Shown: piece after piece, positions 6,438 through 14,310 of the stretch
How the letters are laid out: each line of letters starts with the position of its first letter
How positions within the stretch are numbered: the first letter of the stretch is position 1
NCBI GenBank assembly: GCA_036525535.1
Contig: DATDAH010000268.1
Location: 1 to 28,063 of the forward strand
Direction of reading: 5' to 3'
Length of the DNA: 28,063 nucleotides
Origin: DATDAH01 sp036525535
GTDB taxonomy: Bacteria > Actinomycetota > Acidimicrobiia > Acidimicrobiales > DATDAH01
Made by a program: the position numbers and the translations under genes
The notes under the pieces: generated by a model
What the model was told of the DNA's origin: nothing
The model's input: only the letters and a program-made list of their open reading frames with translations
Database searches by the model: none

Positions 6438-7763
6438 TCACAATTCGGCGCCGGGCTCGAGGCCGAGGGCGGCCTCCAGCTGGCGGTGGAGGTTGATGAT
6501 CCGGCACTCCTCGGCCGAGAGGCGGAGGTGGGTGAAGCCGGGCTGGTGCAGGCCCTTCTGGACCCGCTGGAGGTTCTCGAGGTCCTGGTCGAAGATCAGG
6601 CCGAGGCTGACGGTCCCGGGCTCGAGGTCCATCACCGCGGGCCGGGGCGTGGGGTCATCCGCCGATGGGACCCGGAAGGCGACGAAGAACGTGACCACGC
6701 ACTCGTCGGGGGTCGGACCGGGCGTCGCCGTCATCGCGCTGAGGGCGTCGCTCAGGAAGATGACGGTGGCGTTGGGGAAGAGGTTGTACTGGTGCAGGTC
6801 CAACACCTGGCCGGCGTCGAACCGGCTCAGGTCCAAGCCCTTGGTCGCGGCCTCGTCCCGCACCGCCTGCTCGATGACGTCCCGCATCGTCGACCCGTCG
6901 GGCACGCCCGGCGCGGGGGTGTCGGGGTCGGTGACCCCCATGCGGGCCCCCTGGGTCTGGATGAAGCTGCGCCAGATCTCGGCGTCGGTGGCCCCGCCCC
7001 GCAGTCGCGGCGACGGGATGCCGTAGGGCTGGCCGAGCTTGCCGTGGCGGTTCCAGAGGCGCTGGGGCGAGTTCACGTCGTCGGTCGACGCCAACATCTC
7101 GCGGTGGATCCCCTGCACGTGGTACGTCTCGCTGAACGCCTCGATGGCGACCTTCCAGTTGCACCCGAGCGGCAGGCGCAGGAGGACCTGCATGCGGTAC
7201 TCGTCGACACCCGCCCAGGCCACGTCGTCGGGCACGCCCTCCAGCCAGTCCGCCAGGGGCTCGGCATCGCGATCGAGGTTGACGAACACCAGCTCGCCCC
7301 AGGTGTCGACCCGGACCGGGAGCAGGGGCAGGTCGTCGTTGCGCAGCGGACCGAAGCCCTTGCGGGACGGGATCTCCCGCAGCTCACCCCGGAGGTTCCA
7401 CGCCCAACGGTGGTAGCCGCAACGGATCTCGGTGCGCCCTTCGCCCCCGCCCCGGCACAGCTCGCTCCCCCGGTGCAGACAGACGTTCTGAAAGGCCCGG
7501 AGCTCGCCGTCGTCGCCCCGGACGATCAGCACCGAGAGGGATCCGCAGGTGAACTCGCACCAGTCGCCGGGCTCGGCCACCTGGCCGCGGGCGGCGGCGA
7601 TGAGCCAGGTCCGGGGCCAGACCCGCTCGGCCTCCGACGCGGCCCACGCCGAGGAGGTGTAGCGGGAGGCCGGGATGCGGGCCGGACCGAGGGGCCCGGT
7701 CTCGATGGTGGAGCCGACCGGGGCGTCGTCGGTCAGGTCGGGGGGATCCTGGACGTCCGTCAC
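6438..7763 (-). CDS. Rieske [2Fe-2S] ring-hydroxylating oxygenase, large subunit type
   Basis: A 441-residue oxygenase component. The Rieske centre is C95-x-H97 (CLHRG) and C115-x2-H118 (CGYHRW). The mononuclear iron site is in 'NWKVAIEAFSETYHVQGIH', with His215 and His220 as ligands, and the third ligand is probably an Asp in 'IFDQDLENLQ' near the C-terminus. It should hydroxylate or demethylate an aromatic, terpenoid or steroid compound using a separate reductase, which is not in this window. No small (beta) subunit follows, so it is probably an alpha-only oxygenase. I chose GTG at 7763: it sits one nucleotide beyond the TGA of the upstream amidohydrolase, implying translational coupling. 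An alternative start at 7811 would overlap that gene by 47 nt. Confidence 0.88.
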   Translation of the reverse strand: MTDVQDPPDLTDDAPVGSTIETGPLGPARIPASRYTSSAWAASEAERVWPRTWLIAAARGQVAEPGDWCEFTCGSLSVLIVRGDDGELRAFQNVCLHRGSELCRGGGEGRTEIRCGYHRWAWNLRGELREIPSRKGFGPLRNDDLPLLPVRVDTWGELVFVNLDRDAEPLADWLEGVPDDVAWAGVDEYRMQVLLRLPLGCNWKVAIEAFSETYHVQGIHREMLASTDDVNSPQRLWNRHGKLGQPYGIPSPRLRGGATDAEIWRSFIQTQGARMGVTDPDTPAPGVPDGSTMRDVIEQAVRDEAATKGLDLSRFDAGQVLDLHQYNLFPNATVIFLSDALSAMTATPGPTPDECVVTFFVAFRVPSADDPTPRPAVMDLEPGTVSLGLIFDQDLENLQRVQKGLHQPGFTHLRLSAEECRIINLHRQLEAALGLEPGAEL

Positions 7764-7764
7764 C

Positions 7765-8943
7765 TCAGGCCGCCGGGCGGGTGAGCTCCCAGGTGTTGTC
7801 CCGCAGGACACGGCGCTGGTCCTCGGCGGACAGCTCCTTCACCTCGGGCACATAGTCCAGGGGGCGGGGCATGCCCTCGATGTGGGGCCAGTCCGAACCG
7901 AAGATCACCCGGTCGGCGCCCATCAGCCCGACGATCTCGTAGGGGTCGTCCTCCCAGAAGGGGTTGATCCAGACGTGACGGCGGAAGGTCTCGGCCGGGT
8001 CCTCACCGAACCATCCGGGGTACTTCTTGGCCGTGGACGCCAGCTTGCGGAAGAGGTCGGGCAGGAACTCCGAGCCGTTCTCCACCGAGGCGATGCGCAG
8101 GCCCGGATGCCGGTCGTACAGCTTCTCCAGGCTCAGCGTGAGCAGGAAGTCCAGCGCCGCCCGCTCGATGGCGAACATGCGCACCGAGGGGCTCCACCCG
8201 CCGGAGAACTGGGCGGTGAACCTGTCGTCGGCGTACCCCTGAGACGAGTACCCCGAGTCGCCTGCGTGGACGACGGTGGTGATGCCCGACTCGGCCACCC
8301 GGGCCCAGAACGGGTCGAACACGGGGTCGGCCGGCGAGCGGGGACCGTGCTCGGTGAACACGGCGGCCGGGCGCATCACGATGACTCGGGCCCCTTTCTC
8401 CAGCGCCCACTCCAGCTCGGTGACGGCCCAGTCGGGGTCGACCAGGGTCAGGTAGGGGGCGGCGAAGATCCGCCCCTCGTAAGCGAAGCCCCAGTCCTCT
8501 TCGATCCAGCGGTTGAAGGCCCGGAACGTCGACGTCACGGCGAACCCGTCGTCCTTCAGCAGCTCCTCGTAGAGGACGCCCAGGGTCGGGAAGAGCCAGA
8601 TGGCTTCCAGCCCGAACTCGTCCATGCGCAGGAGCCGGGCATCGGGATCCCGGTACTCGGGCCGGATCGGCTCCCGCTCCCGCAGGAACTCCAGCGGCGA
8701 CTTCCCGTCCGGGTTGCCCCGGAAGTAGTCGTGCATGGCCCCCGCCTTGGCGATCGGGTCGAAGGTGGCGTTGGTGACGGCCCGGCTGACCACCCCACCG
8801 ACCACGTGGTACTTGCGGCCGTCGATGTCACACCACTGGACGCAGCGCGGCCCCAGGGCCGGGTCCAGGTGGCGGGTGAAGGCGTCCAGCGCCTCGTAGT
8901 AGTGGTTGTCGCAGTCGAAGGCATCGAAGTCGAGCTCGCTCAC
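7765..8943 (-). CDS. Metal-dependent amidohydrolase (Amidohydrolase_2/COG2159 type)
   Basis: A 392-residue TIM-barrel hydrolase or decarboxylase of the ACMSD-like group. The first strand has DCDNHYYE (10-17), a variant of the D-x-D-x-H metal motif. A metal-binding His lies in 'TTVVHAGDSG', and the catalytic/metal Asp in 'VIFGSDWPHIEGM'. Family members decarboxylate aromatic acids or open rings, and many in actinobacteria are uncharacterised. It probably forms an operon with the Rieske oxygenase one nucleotide downstream, so it may process that enzyme's product or substrate (inference). The start is GTG at 8941-8943, 24 nt from the end of the GT-C gene. TACTGT sits 7 nt upstream with no Shine-Dalgarno, suggesting a leaderless transcript. 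Confidence 0.87.
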   Translation of the reverse strand: MSELDFDAFDCDNHYYEALDAFTRHLDPALGPRCVQWCDIDGRKYHVVGGVVSRAVTNATFDPIAKAGAMHDYFRGNPDGKSPLEFLREREPIRPEYRDPDARLLRMDEFGLEAIWLFPTLGVLYEELLKDDGFAVTSTFRAFNRWIEEDWGFAYEGRIFAAPYLTLVDPDWAVTELEWALEKGARVIVMRPAAVFTEHGPRSPADPVFDPFWARVAESGITTVVHAGDSGYSSQGYADDRFTAQFSGGWSPSVRMFAIERAALDFLLTLSLEKLYDRHPGLRIASVENGSEFLPDLFRKLASTAKKYPGWFGEDPAETFRRHVWINPFWEDDPYEIVGLMGADRVIFGSDWPHIEGMPRPLDYVPEVKELSAEDQRRVLRDNTWELTRPAA

Positions 8944-8950
8944 GGTCGCG

Positions 8951-8956
8951 ACAGTA
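8951..8956 (-). promoter_or_regulatory. Probable -10 (TACTGT) of the amidohydrolase-Rieske operon
   Basis: The minus strand reads TACTGT, 7 nt, GTG. TANNNT fits the actinobacterial -10 consensus, and the hexamer cannot act as a Shine-Dalgarno. The corresponding -35 would fall inside the end of the GT-C gene and is not obvious. Confidence 0.42.
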
Positions 8957-8967
8957 CCGGCCGTCGC

Positions 8968-10989
8968 TCAGCCGACCAGGCGCCAGACGGTGAGGTCGAC
9001 GGGGATGGGCCGGTTCTTGCGGGGCCGGGACTCGTAGCTGTGCTCGAACTCGCCCAGCTCGGTGACGACGTGGGCTTCCGCCTCGAGGACCGAGCCGGTA
9101 GCCGGAGGGGGCTCGTCGCCGTCGCTGACGAGGTACACGGGCCGACCGCCGAGGGCCCTCTGGAGGGCGAGGAGGCCTTCGGGCGTGGGCCGGGGTGAGC
9201 CGGTGAGTCCGGGGAGGCCCAGCCAGGTGAACGGCGTCATCGCGAAGTTCGTGACCTGGGTGCTGCCGGGATACCAGACGAAGGCGACGTCCTCGCCGTC
9301 GGCGACGGCGGCGAGCTGGTCGATGACCTCCAGGGAGCCGCCGAACTCCTCGTGGCCCCACAGGTCGGTCGACTGGCGCAGCATGTAGGCGCCGAGAACG
9401 AGGACCACGACCGCCGTCCCGATCCGGACCAGCGTCTGGGCCGAGCCCCGCCGCGCCCACAGGAGGCCGGCGGCGACACCCACCAGCACGAGGAGCGTGG
9501 GCACGACCATCGGCAGGTAGCGCCGGCCCCACCACATGAGGTCGGGGGCGATGTGAGGCTCCCAGATGAGCACGGGGGCGATGACCAGGCCGGGAACGAC
9601 CAGTAGCCAGCGGGCGGCGTCCCAGCGTTGGCGGACACCGACCACGAGGGCCCCGACGGCGGCGGCCAGGGCGACGGGCGTGAGGAAGATGGCCAGGCGC
9701 CGGAGGTTCAGCTCGTCGTAGCCCCGGGTCCGGTCGCCCGCCTTGTTGATCCGGTAGTTGGCCCCGAAGAGGCGGCTGCGGAACCAGGCCACGGCGAGGA
9801 AGAGGGCGAAGAGGCCGACGAGGCCGTAGCCGACGACCCGCAGCGTCCGCTCGGTGTCGAGGGCCCGGACCCGGTCGACCACCGCCGGCCCTCGGGCCAA
9901 CAACAGCCGCAGGGCGACGGCGGCGGCGGCGAGGAGGACGGCGCCGGCTACCGCTTGGGCGAAGGAGGGCAGGCCCTCCTGGGCCGCGGCGTAGCGAGAC
10001 CCGCGGCCGTACGCCTCATAGGTGGCGAACACGAGGGGCGGAGCGAGGCCGATGGCGAAGGCCACGGCCCGTCCGTCGATCCGGTCCACGGCCCACAGCA
10101 GCGCCAATCCGATGGCGGCCAGGCCGACCACCACGATGCCCTCGGGTCGGGCCAGGAACCCCACACCCACGAGCCCCCCGGCAATGGCCGCAGCCGGCCG
10201 CCACCGGGTCCGGAGCGCGACGACGAGGGCGAGCAGCGCGCCCGTGTAGAGGAACTCGGACAAGGCCTCGGCCGTCGGGAACTTGGCCTGCCAGACCTGG
10301 AGCTCGTTGACGGCCAGCAGGGCCGAGGCGACCGTCGCCGCGACCAACCCGAAGGCCCGCCGGGTGGCGAGGAAGAGCAGGGCCACAGCGCCGAGGGCGA
10401 GAAGCGGGGTCAGGTTGAAGAGGCCGGTCCGGCCCCCGAGGTCGTACGCCGTGGCCAGGCTGGCCGGCCAGAGATGGAAGAAGTCGGGAAGGAGGTGCTC
10501 GGGATCGTCCGGATCGGTCGGGAAGGCCCGGTAGGGCAGCTTGCGCCAGGCCACGTCGCCCTCGTCGGTCACGATGCGGGCCTCGCCGTCGTCGACGACC
10601 ACCTCCGCGCCCGTGGCGAACACCGGGTCGTCCAAGACGACCGAGCCCTGACGGGCGATGGCCACGGCGTGGTTGACGTAGACGCCGGCATCGCGGTTCT
10701 TGGCCGCGAGGGGGAAGCCGGGGAAGAACTGGGCGGCGGCCACGACCAGCACCAGGGCCAGCGCGATCGCCGGCGGCCAGGACCACGGGGCCACCGACCA
10801 GTCCCGTCGACGGCGTACGACCACGGCGACGAAGGCGACCGCAACCGCGACCCCGATGACGAGCGCGGTGACGCCGTCGTGGGCCCCGAGCTCAGCCAAT
10901 GCGAGCGACGCGACGGCGACGACGGCCAGGGCCAGTGCGCCCACCAGTCCGGCGATCTCGAGCCCGGTGGGGGCCTCGTGGCGATGCAT
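8968..10989 (-). CDS. Polytopic membrane protein, probable GT-C type glycosyltransferase
   Basis: A 673-residue protein with roughly 11-13 hydrophobic helices covering the first ~530 residues and a C-terminal domain of about 130 residues ending in 'RPIPVDLTVWRLVG'. The loop after the third helix carries 'KNRDAGVYVNHA' (about 97-108), equivalent to the acidic catalytic loop of GT39/GT83-like enzymes that use polyprenyl-phosphate sugars. 'WWGRRYLPMVVP' before a late helix is also common in such proteins. It probably adds or handles a sugar on the outer face of the membrane; donor and acceptor are unknown. The ATG at 10987-10989 is preferred over the GTG at 11013 because TAGTGT lies 11 nt upstream of it. 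It is divergent from the GT2 gene. Confidence 0.75.
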   Translation of the reverse strand: MHRHEAPTGLEIAGLVGALALAVVAVASLALAELGAHDGVTALVIGVAVAVAFVAVVVRRRRDWSVAPWSWPPAIALALVLVVAAAQFFPGFPLAAKNRDAGVYVNHAVAIARQGSVVLDDPVFATGAEVVVDDGEARIVTDEGDVAWRKLPYRAFPTDPDDPEHLLPDFFHLWPASLATAYDLGGRTGLFNLTPLLALGAVALLFLATRRAFGLVAATVASALLAVNELQVWQAKFPTAEALSEFLYTGALLALVVALRTRWRPAAAIAGGLVGVGFLARPEGIVVVGLAAIGLALLWAVDRIDGRAVAFAIGLAPPLVFATYEAYGRGSRYAAAQEGLPSFAQAVAGAVLLAAAAVALRLLLARGPAVVDRVRALDTERTLRVVGYGLVGLFALFLAVAWFRSRLFGANYRINKAGDRTRGYDELNLRRLAIFLTPVALAAAVGALVVGVRQRWDAARWLLVVPGLVIAPVLIWEPHIAPDLMWWGRRYLPMVVPTLLVLVGVAAGLLWARRGSAQTLVRIGTAVVVLVLGAYMLRQSTDLWGHEEFGGSLEVIDQLAAVADGEDVAFVWYPGSTQVTNFAMTPFTWLGLPGLTGSPRPTPEGLLALQRALGGRPVYLVSDGDEPPPATGSVLEAEAHVVTELGEFEHSYESRPRKNRPIPVDLTVWRLVG

Positions 10990-11000
10990 GAGCGGCGCGG

Positions 11001-11006
11001 ACACTA
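11001..11006 (-). promoter_or_regulatory. Candidate -10 (TAGTGT) of the GT-C gene
   Basis: The minus strand reads TAGTGT, 11 nt, ATG (10989). If it is used, the 5' leader would be only about 4 nt. It would also rule out the longer GTG start at 11013. Confidence 0.3.
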
Positions 11007-11061
11007 GCGACACGCGGCGCAGGCGACCCCTTCGCTCGCGGCCCTTGGCCAGGGACGCCGC

Positions 11062-11067
11062 TAACCT
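11062..11067 (+). promoter_or_regulatory. Candidate -10 (TAACCT) of the GT2-GT4-sulfotransferase operon
   Basis: TAACCT is followed by 11 nt and the ATG at 11079. It fits TANNNT and mirrors the arrangement of the divergent GT-C gene. No clear -35 or Shine-Dalgarno is seen. Confidence 0.3.
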
Positions 11068-11078
11068 CCGATCGCCCT

Positions 11079-12032
11079 ATGGAGTCCACCCGCAGCTCGG
11101 TCGACGCGGCTGCGGTCGACGTGGACGCGGTCGATGTGGCCCCAGTCGACGTGACGGTCGTGTTGCCCGTCTACAACGAGGTCGGCCATCTCCACGCCGA
11201 GATCGAGCGCATCCGGGCCTCGCTGAGCGCCTCCCACCTGAGCTACGAGCTGCTGGTCGTCGACGACGGCTCGACCGACGGGTCCACCGACGGCCTCGAG
11301 GACGGCGACGACCTGCGCGTGATCCGCATGCCGGTGAACCGGGGGTCGGGCACGGCCCGCAAGATCGGCACCCGGGCGGCCAGGGGTGACGTCGTGGTCT
11401 GGACCGATGTCGACATGACCTACCCGAACGATCGCATCCCCGAGCTGGTCAAGGAGCTGGAGGGCTACGACCAGGTCGTGGGCGCCCGCACCTCCGAGCA
11501 GGGCACGGTGAAGGCGCTGCGGGTGCCGGCCAAGTGGACCATCCGCAAGCTGGCCGCCTACCTGGCCAACACCGAGATCCCCGACCTCAACTCCGGGTTC
11601 CGGGCCTTTCGGCGGGTCGTGGCCGACCAGTACCTCCACCTCCTGCCCACCGGGTTCTCGTGCGTGACCACGATCACCATGAGCTTCCTGGCCAACGGCT
11701 ACACGGTGAAGTACATCCCGATCGACTACGCGCCCCGAGCGGGCAGCTCGAAGTTCCACTGGCGCAAGGACACCTCCCGCTACCTCGTGCAGGTGGTGCG
11801 GCTGGTGCTGTCCTACAACCCCCTCCGGTTCTTCGGCCCCATCGGCGCCCTCCTGGCCACCGTGGGCATGGTGAAGCTGGGCTTCGACCTGGCAGACAAG
11901 GCCGGGCGGGTGCCCACCAACACGCTGCTCGTCCTCTTCGCCGCCTTCCAGGTCCTGGTCATCGGCCTGCTCGCCGACCTCGTCGTGCGGGTGACGAGAC
12001 CCCGGGACGAGGTCATCGGCGCCTCGAAGTGA
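11079..12032 (+). CDS. GT2-family glycosyltransferase with C-terminal membrane helices (DPM1/GtrB-like)
   Basis: A 317-residue protein. After a low-complexity N-terminus (residues 8-26, a VDxxA repeat), a GT-A fold begins with 'DVTVVLPVYNE' and 'ELLVVDDGSTDGS', and 'VVWTDVDMTYP' carries the DxD metal site. 'DLNSGFRAFRR' and the later 'RAGSSKFHWRKD' are typical of polyprenyl-phosphate mannosyl or glucosyl synthases. Two helices (about 245-263 and 275-299) anchor the C-terminus. It probably charges a polyprenyl phosphate with a hexose from a nucleotide sugar on the cytoplasmic face. It is the first gene of a tight operon, its stop overlapping the next start by 4 nt (GTGA). The divergent GT-C protein is a plausible user of its product. 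Confidence 0.87.
   Translation: MESTRSSVDAAAVDVDAVDVAPVDVTVVLPVYNEVGHLHAEIERIRASLSASHLSYELLVVDDGSTDGSTDGLEDGDDLRVIRMPVNRGSGTARKIGTRAARGDVVVWTDVDMTYPNDRIPELVKELEGYDQVVGARTSEQGTVKALRVPAKWTIRKLAAYLANTEIPDLNSGFRAFRRVVADQYLHLLPTGFSCVTTITMSFLANGYTVKYIPIDYAPRAGSSKFHWRKDTSRYLVQVVRLVLSYNPLRFFGPIGALLATVGMVKLGFDLADKAGRVPTNTLLVLFAAFQVLVIGLLADLVVRVTRPRDEVIGASK
11100..11156 (+). repeat. 15-nt in-frame tandem repeat at the 5' end of the GT2 gene
   Basis: Four imperfect units start at 11100, 11115, 11130 and 11145, each beginning gtcgac or gtcgat and coding V-D-x-x-x. The period is 15 nt, and the last unit is shortened. It builds an acidic, non-conserved N-terminal extension before the GT-A domain. Confidence 0.75.
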
Positions 12033-13264
12033 ACGACTCGGCCCCCCGAGGCCGGCTGCTGGTCGTCACCTCCAACTACCCCCGCTGGGCGGGTGACTCG
12101 ACGACGCCGTTCGTGGCCGACTTGACGCGGCACCTCGTCGAACGGGGCTGGGCCGCCGACGTGATCGCTCCCCATGACCCTGCCGCGGCCCGGGACGAGA
12201 CGCTGGACGGCATCCCGGTGCACCGCTTCCGCTACCTGCGCCCGGAGCGGGCCCAGACGGTCTGCTACCAGGGCGGGGCCCTGGTGAACCTGCGCCAGAA
12301 CCGGTCGAACCTGCTCAAGCTGCCCGCCCTCGTCACGGCCGAGTGGGCCACGGTCGTGCGTCGGCTACGGGCCGGCCACTACGACGCCGTCCACGCCCAC
12401 TGGGCCCTGCCCCAGGGGGTCGTCGGGGTGCTGGCCACGCGGCGGGTCCCGGTCGTGGTCACGGTCCACGGTGGGGACGTCTTCGCCCTCGACCAGGCGC
12501 CGATGCGGGCGGCCAAGCGCTTGGCCTTCCGGCGGGCAGCGGCCGTCACCGTCAACAGCTCGGCCACCGAGCGGGCCGTCCTGCGCCTGGCTGTGCCCCG
12601 TCGCCTCGAGCAGATCCCGATGGGCATCGCCACGGACCCGCCCGTGGACGAAGCCGTCGTCGCCGGACTGCGGGCCGAGCACCGCGCCGGTGAGGGGCCG
12701 CTCCTCGCCCTGGTGGGCCGAGTCGTGGCCGAGAAGGGGGTGTTCGACCTGCTCGAGGCCGTCGACGTCCTGCGGGCCGACCTCCCCGATGTCCGAGCCG
12801 TGGTCCTCGGCGAGGGCCAGGACCGGGCTGCGGCCGAGGCCAGGTCGGCTGCGCTGGGGCTGAGCGGACACGTCCACTTCGCCGGCTGGGTGGAGCCCGA
12901 AGACGTGCCGGCGTGGCTGGCGGCGACGGACATCGTCCTGGCCCCGTCCCGGACAGCACCCGACGGCTGGGCCGAGGCCCAGGGCCTGTCCATCGTCGAG
13001 GCTTTGGCCGGCCGGCGACCGGTCGTGGCCGCGGACAGCGGGGGCATCGGCGACGCCGTGGAGCACGAGGTCACCGGGCTGCTCGTCGGCGAGGGACGAC
13101 CCGACGAGCTGGCCGACGCCGTGCGCCGTCTGCACGCCGACCCCGCGCTGGCGGCCCGCCTGGCCGACGGGGGACGAGCCCGGGCCGTCGAGCGGTTCTC
13201 GGCCGACGCTTCGGCTGACGCCTTCTCGGCCCTGTTCACCGACCTCATCGCGGCCCGCCGATGA
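12029..13264 (+). CDS. GT4-family glycosyltransferase
   Basis: A 411-residue GT-B enzyme. The N-terminal domain begins 'GRLLVVTSNYPRWAGDSTTP' and contains 'VVVTVHGGDVFAL'. The C-terminal domain has 'LALVGRVVAEKGVFDLLEAV' (about 224-243), 'GLSGHVHFAGWVEPEDVPAW' and the nucleotide-sugar E-x7-E segment 'EAQGLSIVEAL' (about 316). This is the retaining GT4 pattern of enzymes transferring a sugar from a nucleotide donor to a lipid or oligosaccharide acceptor. The acceptor here is unknown. The true start is the GTG at 12029, which overlaps the TGA of the GT2 gene. The frame stays open upstream to 11534, but that part is a shadow of the GT2 gene. Its TGA overlaps the ATG of the sulfotransferase (ATGA), so the three genes are one translationally coupled operon. 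Confidence 0.9.
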   Translation: MNDSAPRGRLLVVTSNYPRWAGDSTTPFVADLTRHLVERGWAADVIAPHDPAAARDETLDGIPVHRFRYLRPERAQTVCYQGGALVNLRQNRSNLLKLPALVTAEWATVVRRLRAGHYDAVHAHWALPQGVVGVLATRRVPVVVTVHGGDVFALDQAPMRAAKRLAFRRAAAVTVNSSATERAVLRLAVPRRLEQIPMGIATDPPVDEAVVAGLRAEHRAGEGPLLALVGRVVAEKGVFDLLEAVDVLRADLPDVRAVVLGEGQDRAAAEARSAALGLSGHVHFAGWVEPEDVPAWLAATDIVLAPSRTAPDGWAEAQGLSIVEALAGRRPVVAADSGGIGDAVEHEVTGLLVGEGRPDELADAVRRLHADPALAARLADGGRARAVERFSADASADAFSALFTDLIAARR

Positions 13265-14031
13265 GCGCCCGCGCCGTCTTCGTCGTCTCGACCGGGCGAA
13301 CGGGGACCCAGTTCCTGGCTCGGACGTTCGGGGACTGGGGTGCCCGCAGCCATCACGAGCCCGGGCCCTGGTGGCTACGCCACCTGTCCAACGCCCACGC
13401 CTCCGGTGCGGTGAGCGAGAAGCGGGCGGTCCGCCTGTTGCACCGGGTCCGGGACGAGGCGCTCGCCGTCGACGAGCCGTGGTTCGAGGCCAGCTGCCTC
13501 GATCACGGCCTGGTCGGCCCGTTGCTGACCGCCTACCCGGAGGCCGAGGTGGTCCAGGTGGTGCGCCACCCCGTCGGCTATGTGCGCTCGGCCCAGGACT
13601 GGGGCGCGTACCGCTTCGGCGGGCGCCCGCTCAACCTCCTCCCCTATCGTCGGCTGGCGCCGCCCCAGTTCGACCGCTGGCGCGTCGCCGAGCGGTTGCG
13701 GTGGATCGGTCAGGACCAGTTCGAGCGCCTCGGCTGGGCCTGGGCGGCCATGAACGGGGCCATGCGCACCCAGGGCGAAGGCTGGGACCGCTTTCGGATC
13801 GTCCGCTTCGAGGACCTCACCGACCCGGAGCACGGACCGGCGGAGCTGAGGCGGCTCGCCGAGGACCTCGGTCTGTCCGTGTCGGCTGAGGTGCTGGCGG
13901 GCGCGGTGGCTCAGCGGGCCAACGCCAGCGAGGCGAAGGCTGGAGACTGGACTCCCGCCCAGTGGGCCCGGCTGGTCGAGCTCACCGCAGCCGAGGCCAA
14001 GCACTACGGCTACGACGTCGCCCCGCCCTGA
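13261..14031 (+). CDS. Sulfotransferase family protein (PAPS-dependent)
   Basis: A 256-residue P-loop-like sulfotransferase. The 5'-phosphosulfate loop is 'VSTGRTGTQFLAR' (9-21) and the 3'-phosphate-binding motif is 'VVRHPVGYVRSAQDW' (100-114), at normal spacing. 'RIVRFEDLTD' is the usual later core strand. It should transfer sulfate from PAPS to a hydroxyl or amine. Coupling by ATGA to a GT4 enzyme points to a glycan or glycolipid acceptor (inference from context). It is last in its operon and convergent with a second, dissimilar sulfotransferase 279 nt away. Confidence 0.85.
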   Translation: MSARAVFVVSTGRTGTQFLARTFGDWGARSHHEPGPWWLRHLSNAHASGAVSEKRAVRLLHRVRDEALAVDEPWFEASCLDHGLVGPLLTAYPEAEVVQVVRHPVGYVRSAQDWGAYRFGGRPLNLLPYRRLAPPQFDRWRVAERLRWIGQDQFERLGWAWAAMNGAMRTQGEGWDRFRIVRFEDLTDPEHGPAELRRLAEDLGLSVSAEVLAGAVAQRANASEAKAGDWTPAQWARLVELTAAEAKHYGYDVAPP

Positions 14032-14310
14032 CCCCTCCCGACAGCTGCGGCAGCGATGGGGCTGAGCCATCCTGCCGGGCTCGGCGAGGTCCGACCTGCC
14101 ACCCTCCGTGGCCAATGGCGCCGGTCGCCGGTCGAAAGCTGAACCTTCGGCAAAGTCTCGACCTGACGCCGCGGATCCGCCGACGATTGGCCGAGGGGCG
14201 CGATCCGGCCACGACCGGTGGGAATCGAGCGACGACGAGCCGCCGACGACGCTCGGCCCTTCCCCACGCCCCATCGTGGCGTCGTTGTCGTTCGCCCAGC
14301 CCGACGATGG
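14032..14310. other. Gene-free gap between the convergent sulfotransferase genes
   Basis: I see no gene in these 279 nt. Two weak inverted repeats are present: ggtcga (14130-14135) with tcgacc (14158-14163) around 22 nt, and ccatcgt (14271-14277) with acgatgg (14304-14310) around 26 nt. Both may act in bidirectional termination, but neither has a U-tract. A short tandem duplication, gccggtc, lies at about 14120-14133. Confidence 0.4.

Noticed and set aside
11534..12028. N-terminal extension of the GT4 frame, upstream of the GTG at 12029
   Set aside because: It overlaps the GT2 gene in another frame and is Arg/Pro/His-rich. The GT4 fold starts right after the GTG that overlaps the GT2 stop.
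14032..14310. Possible small gene or RNA between the two sulfotransferases
   Set aside because: Only shadows of the neighbouring genes run through it, with no start plus ribosome binding site and no strong RNA fold. It is kept only as an annotated gap.
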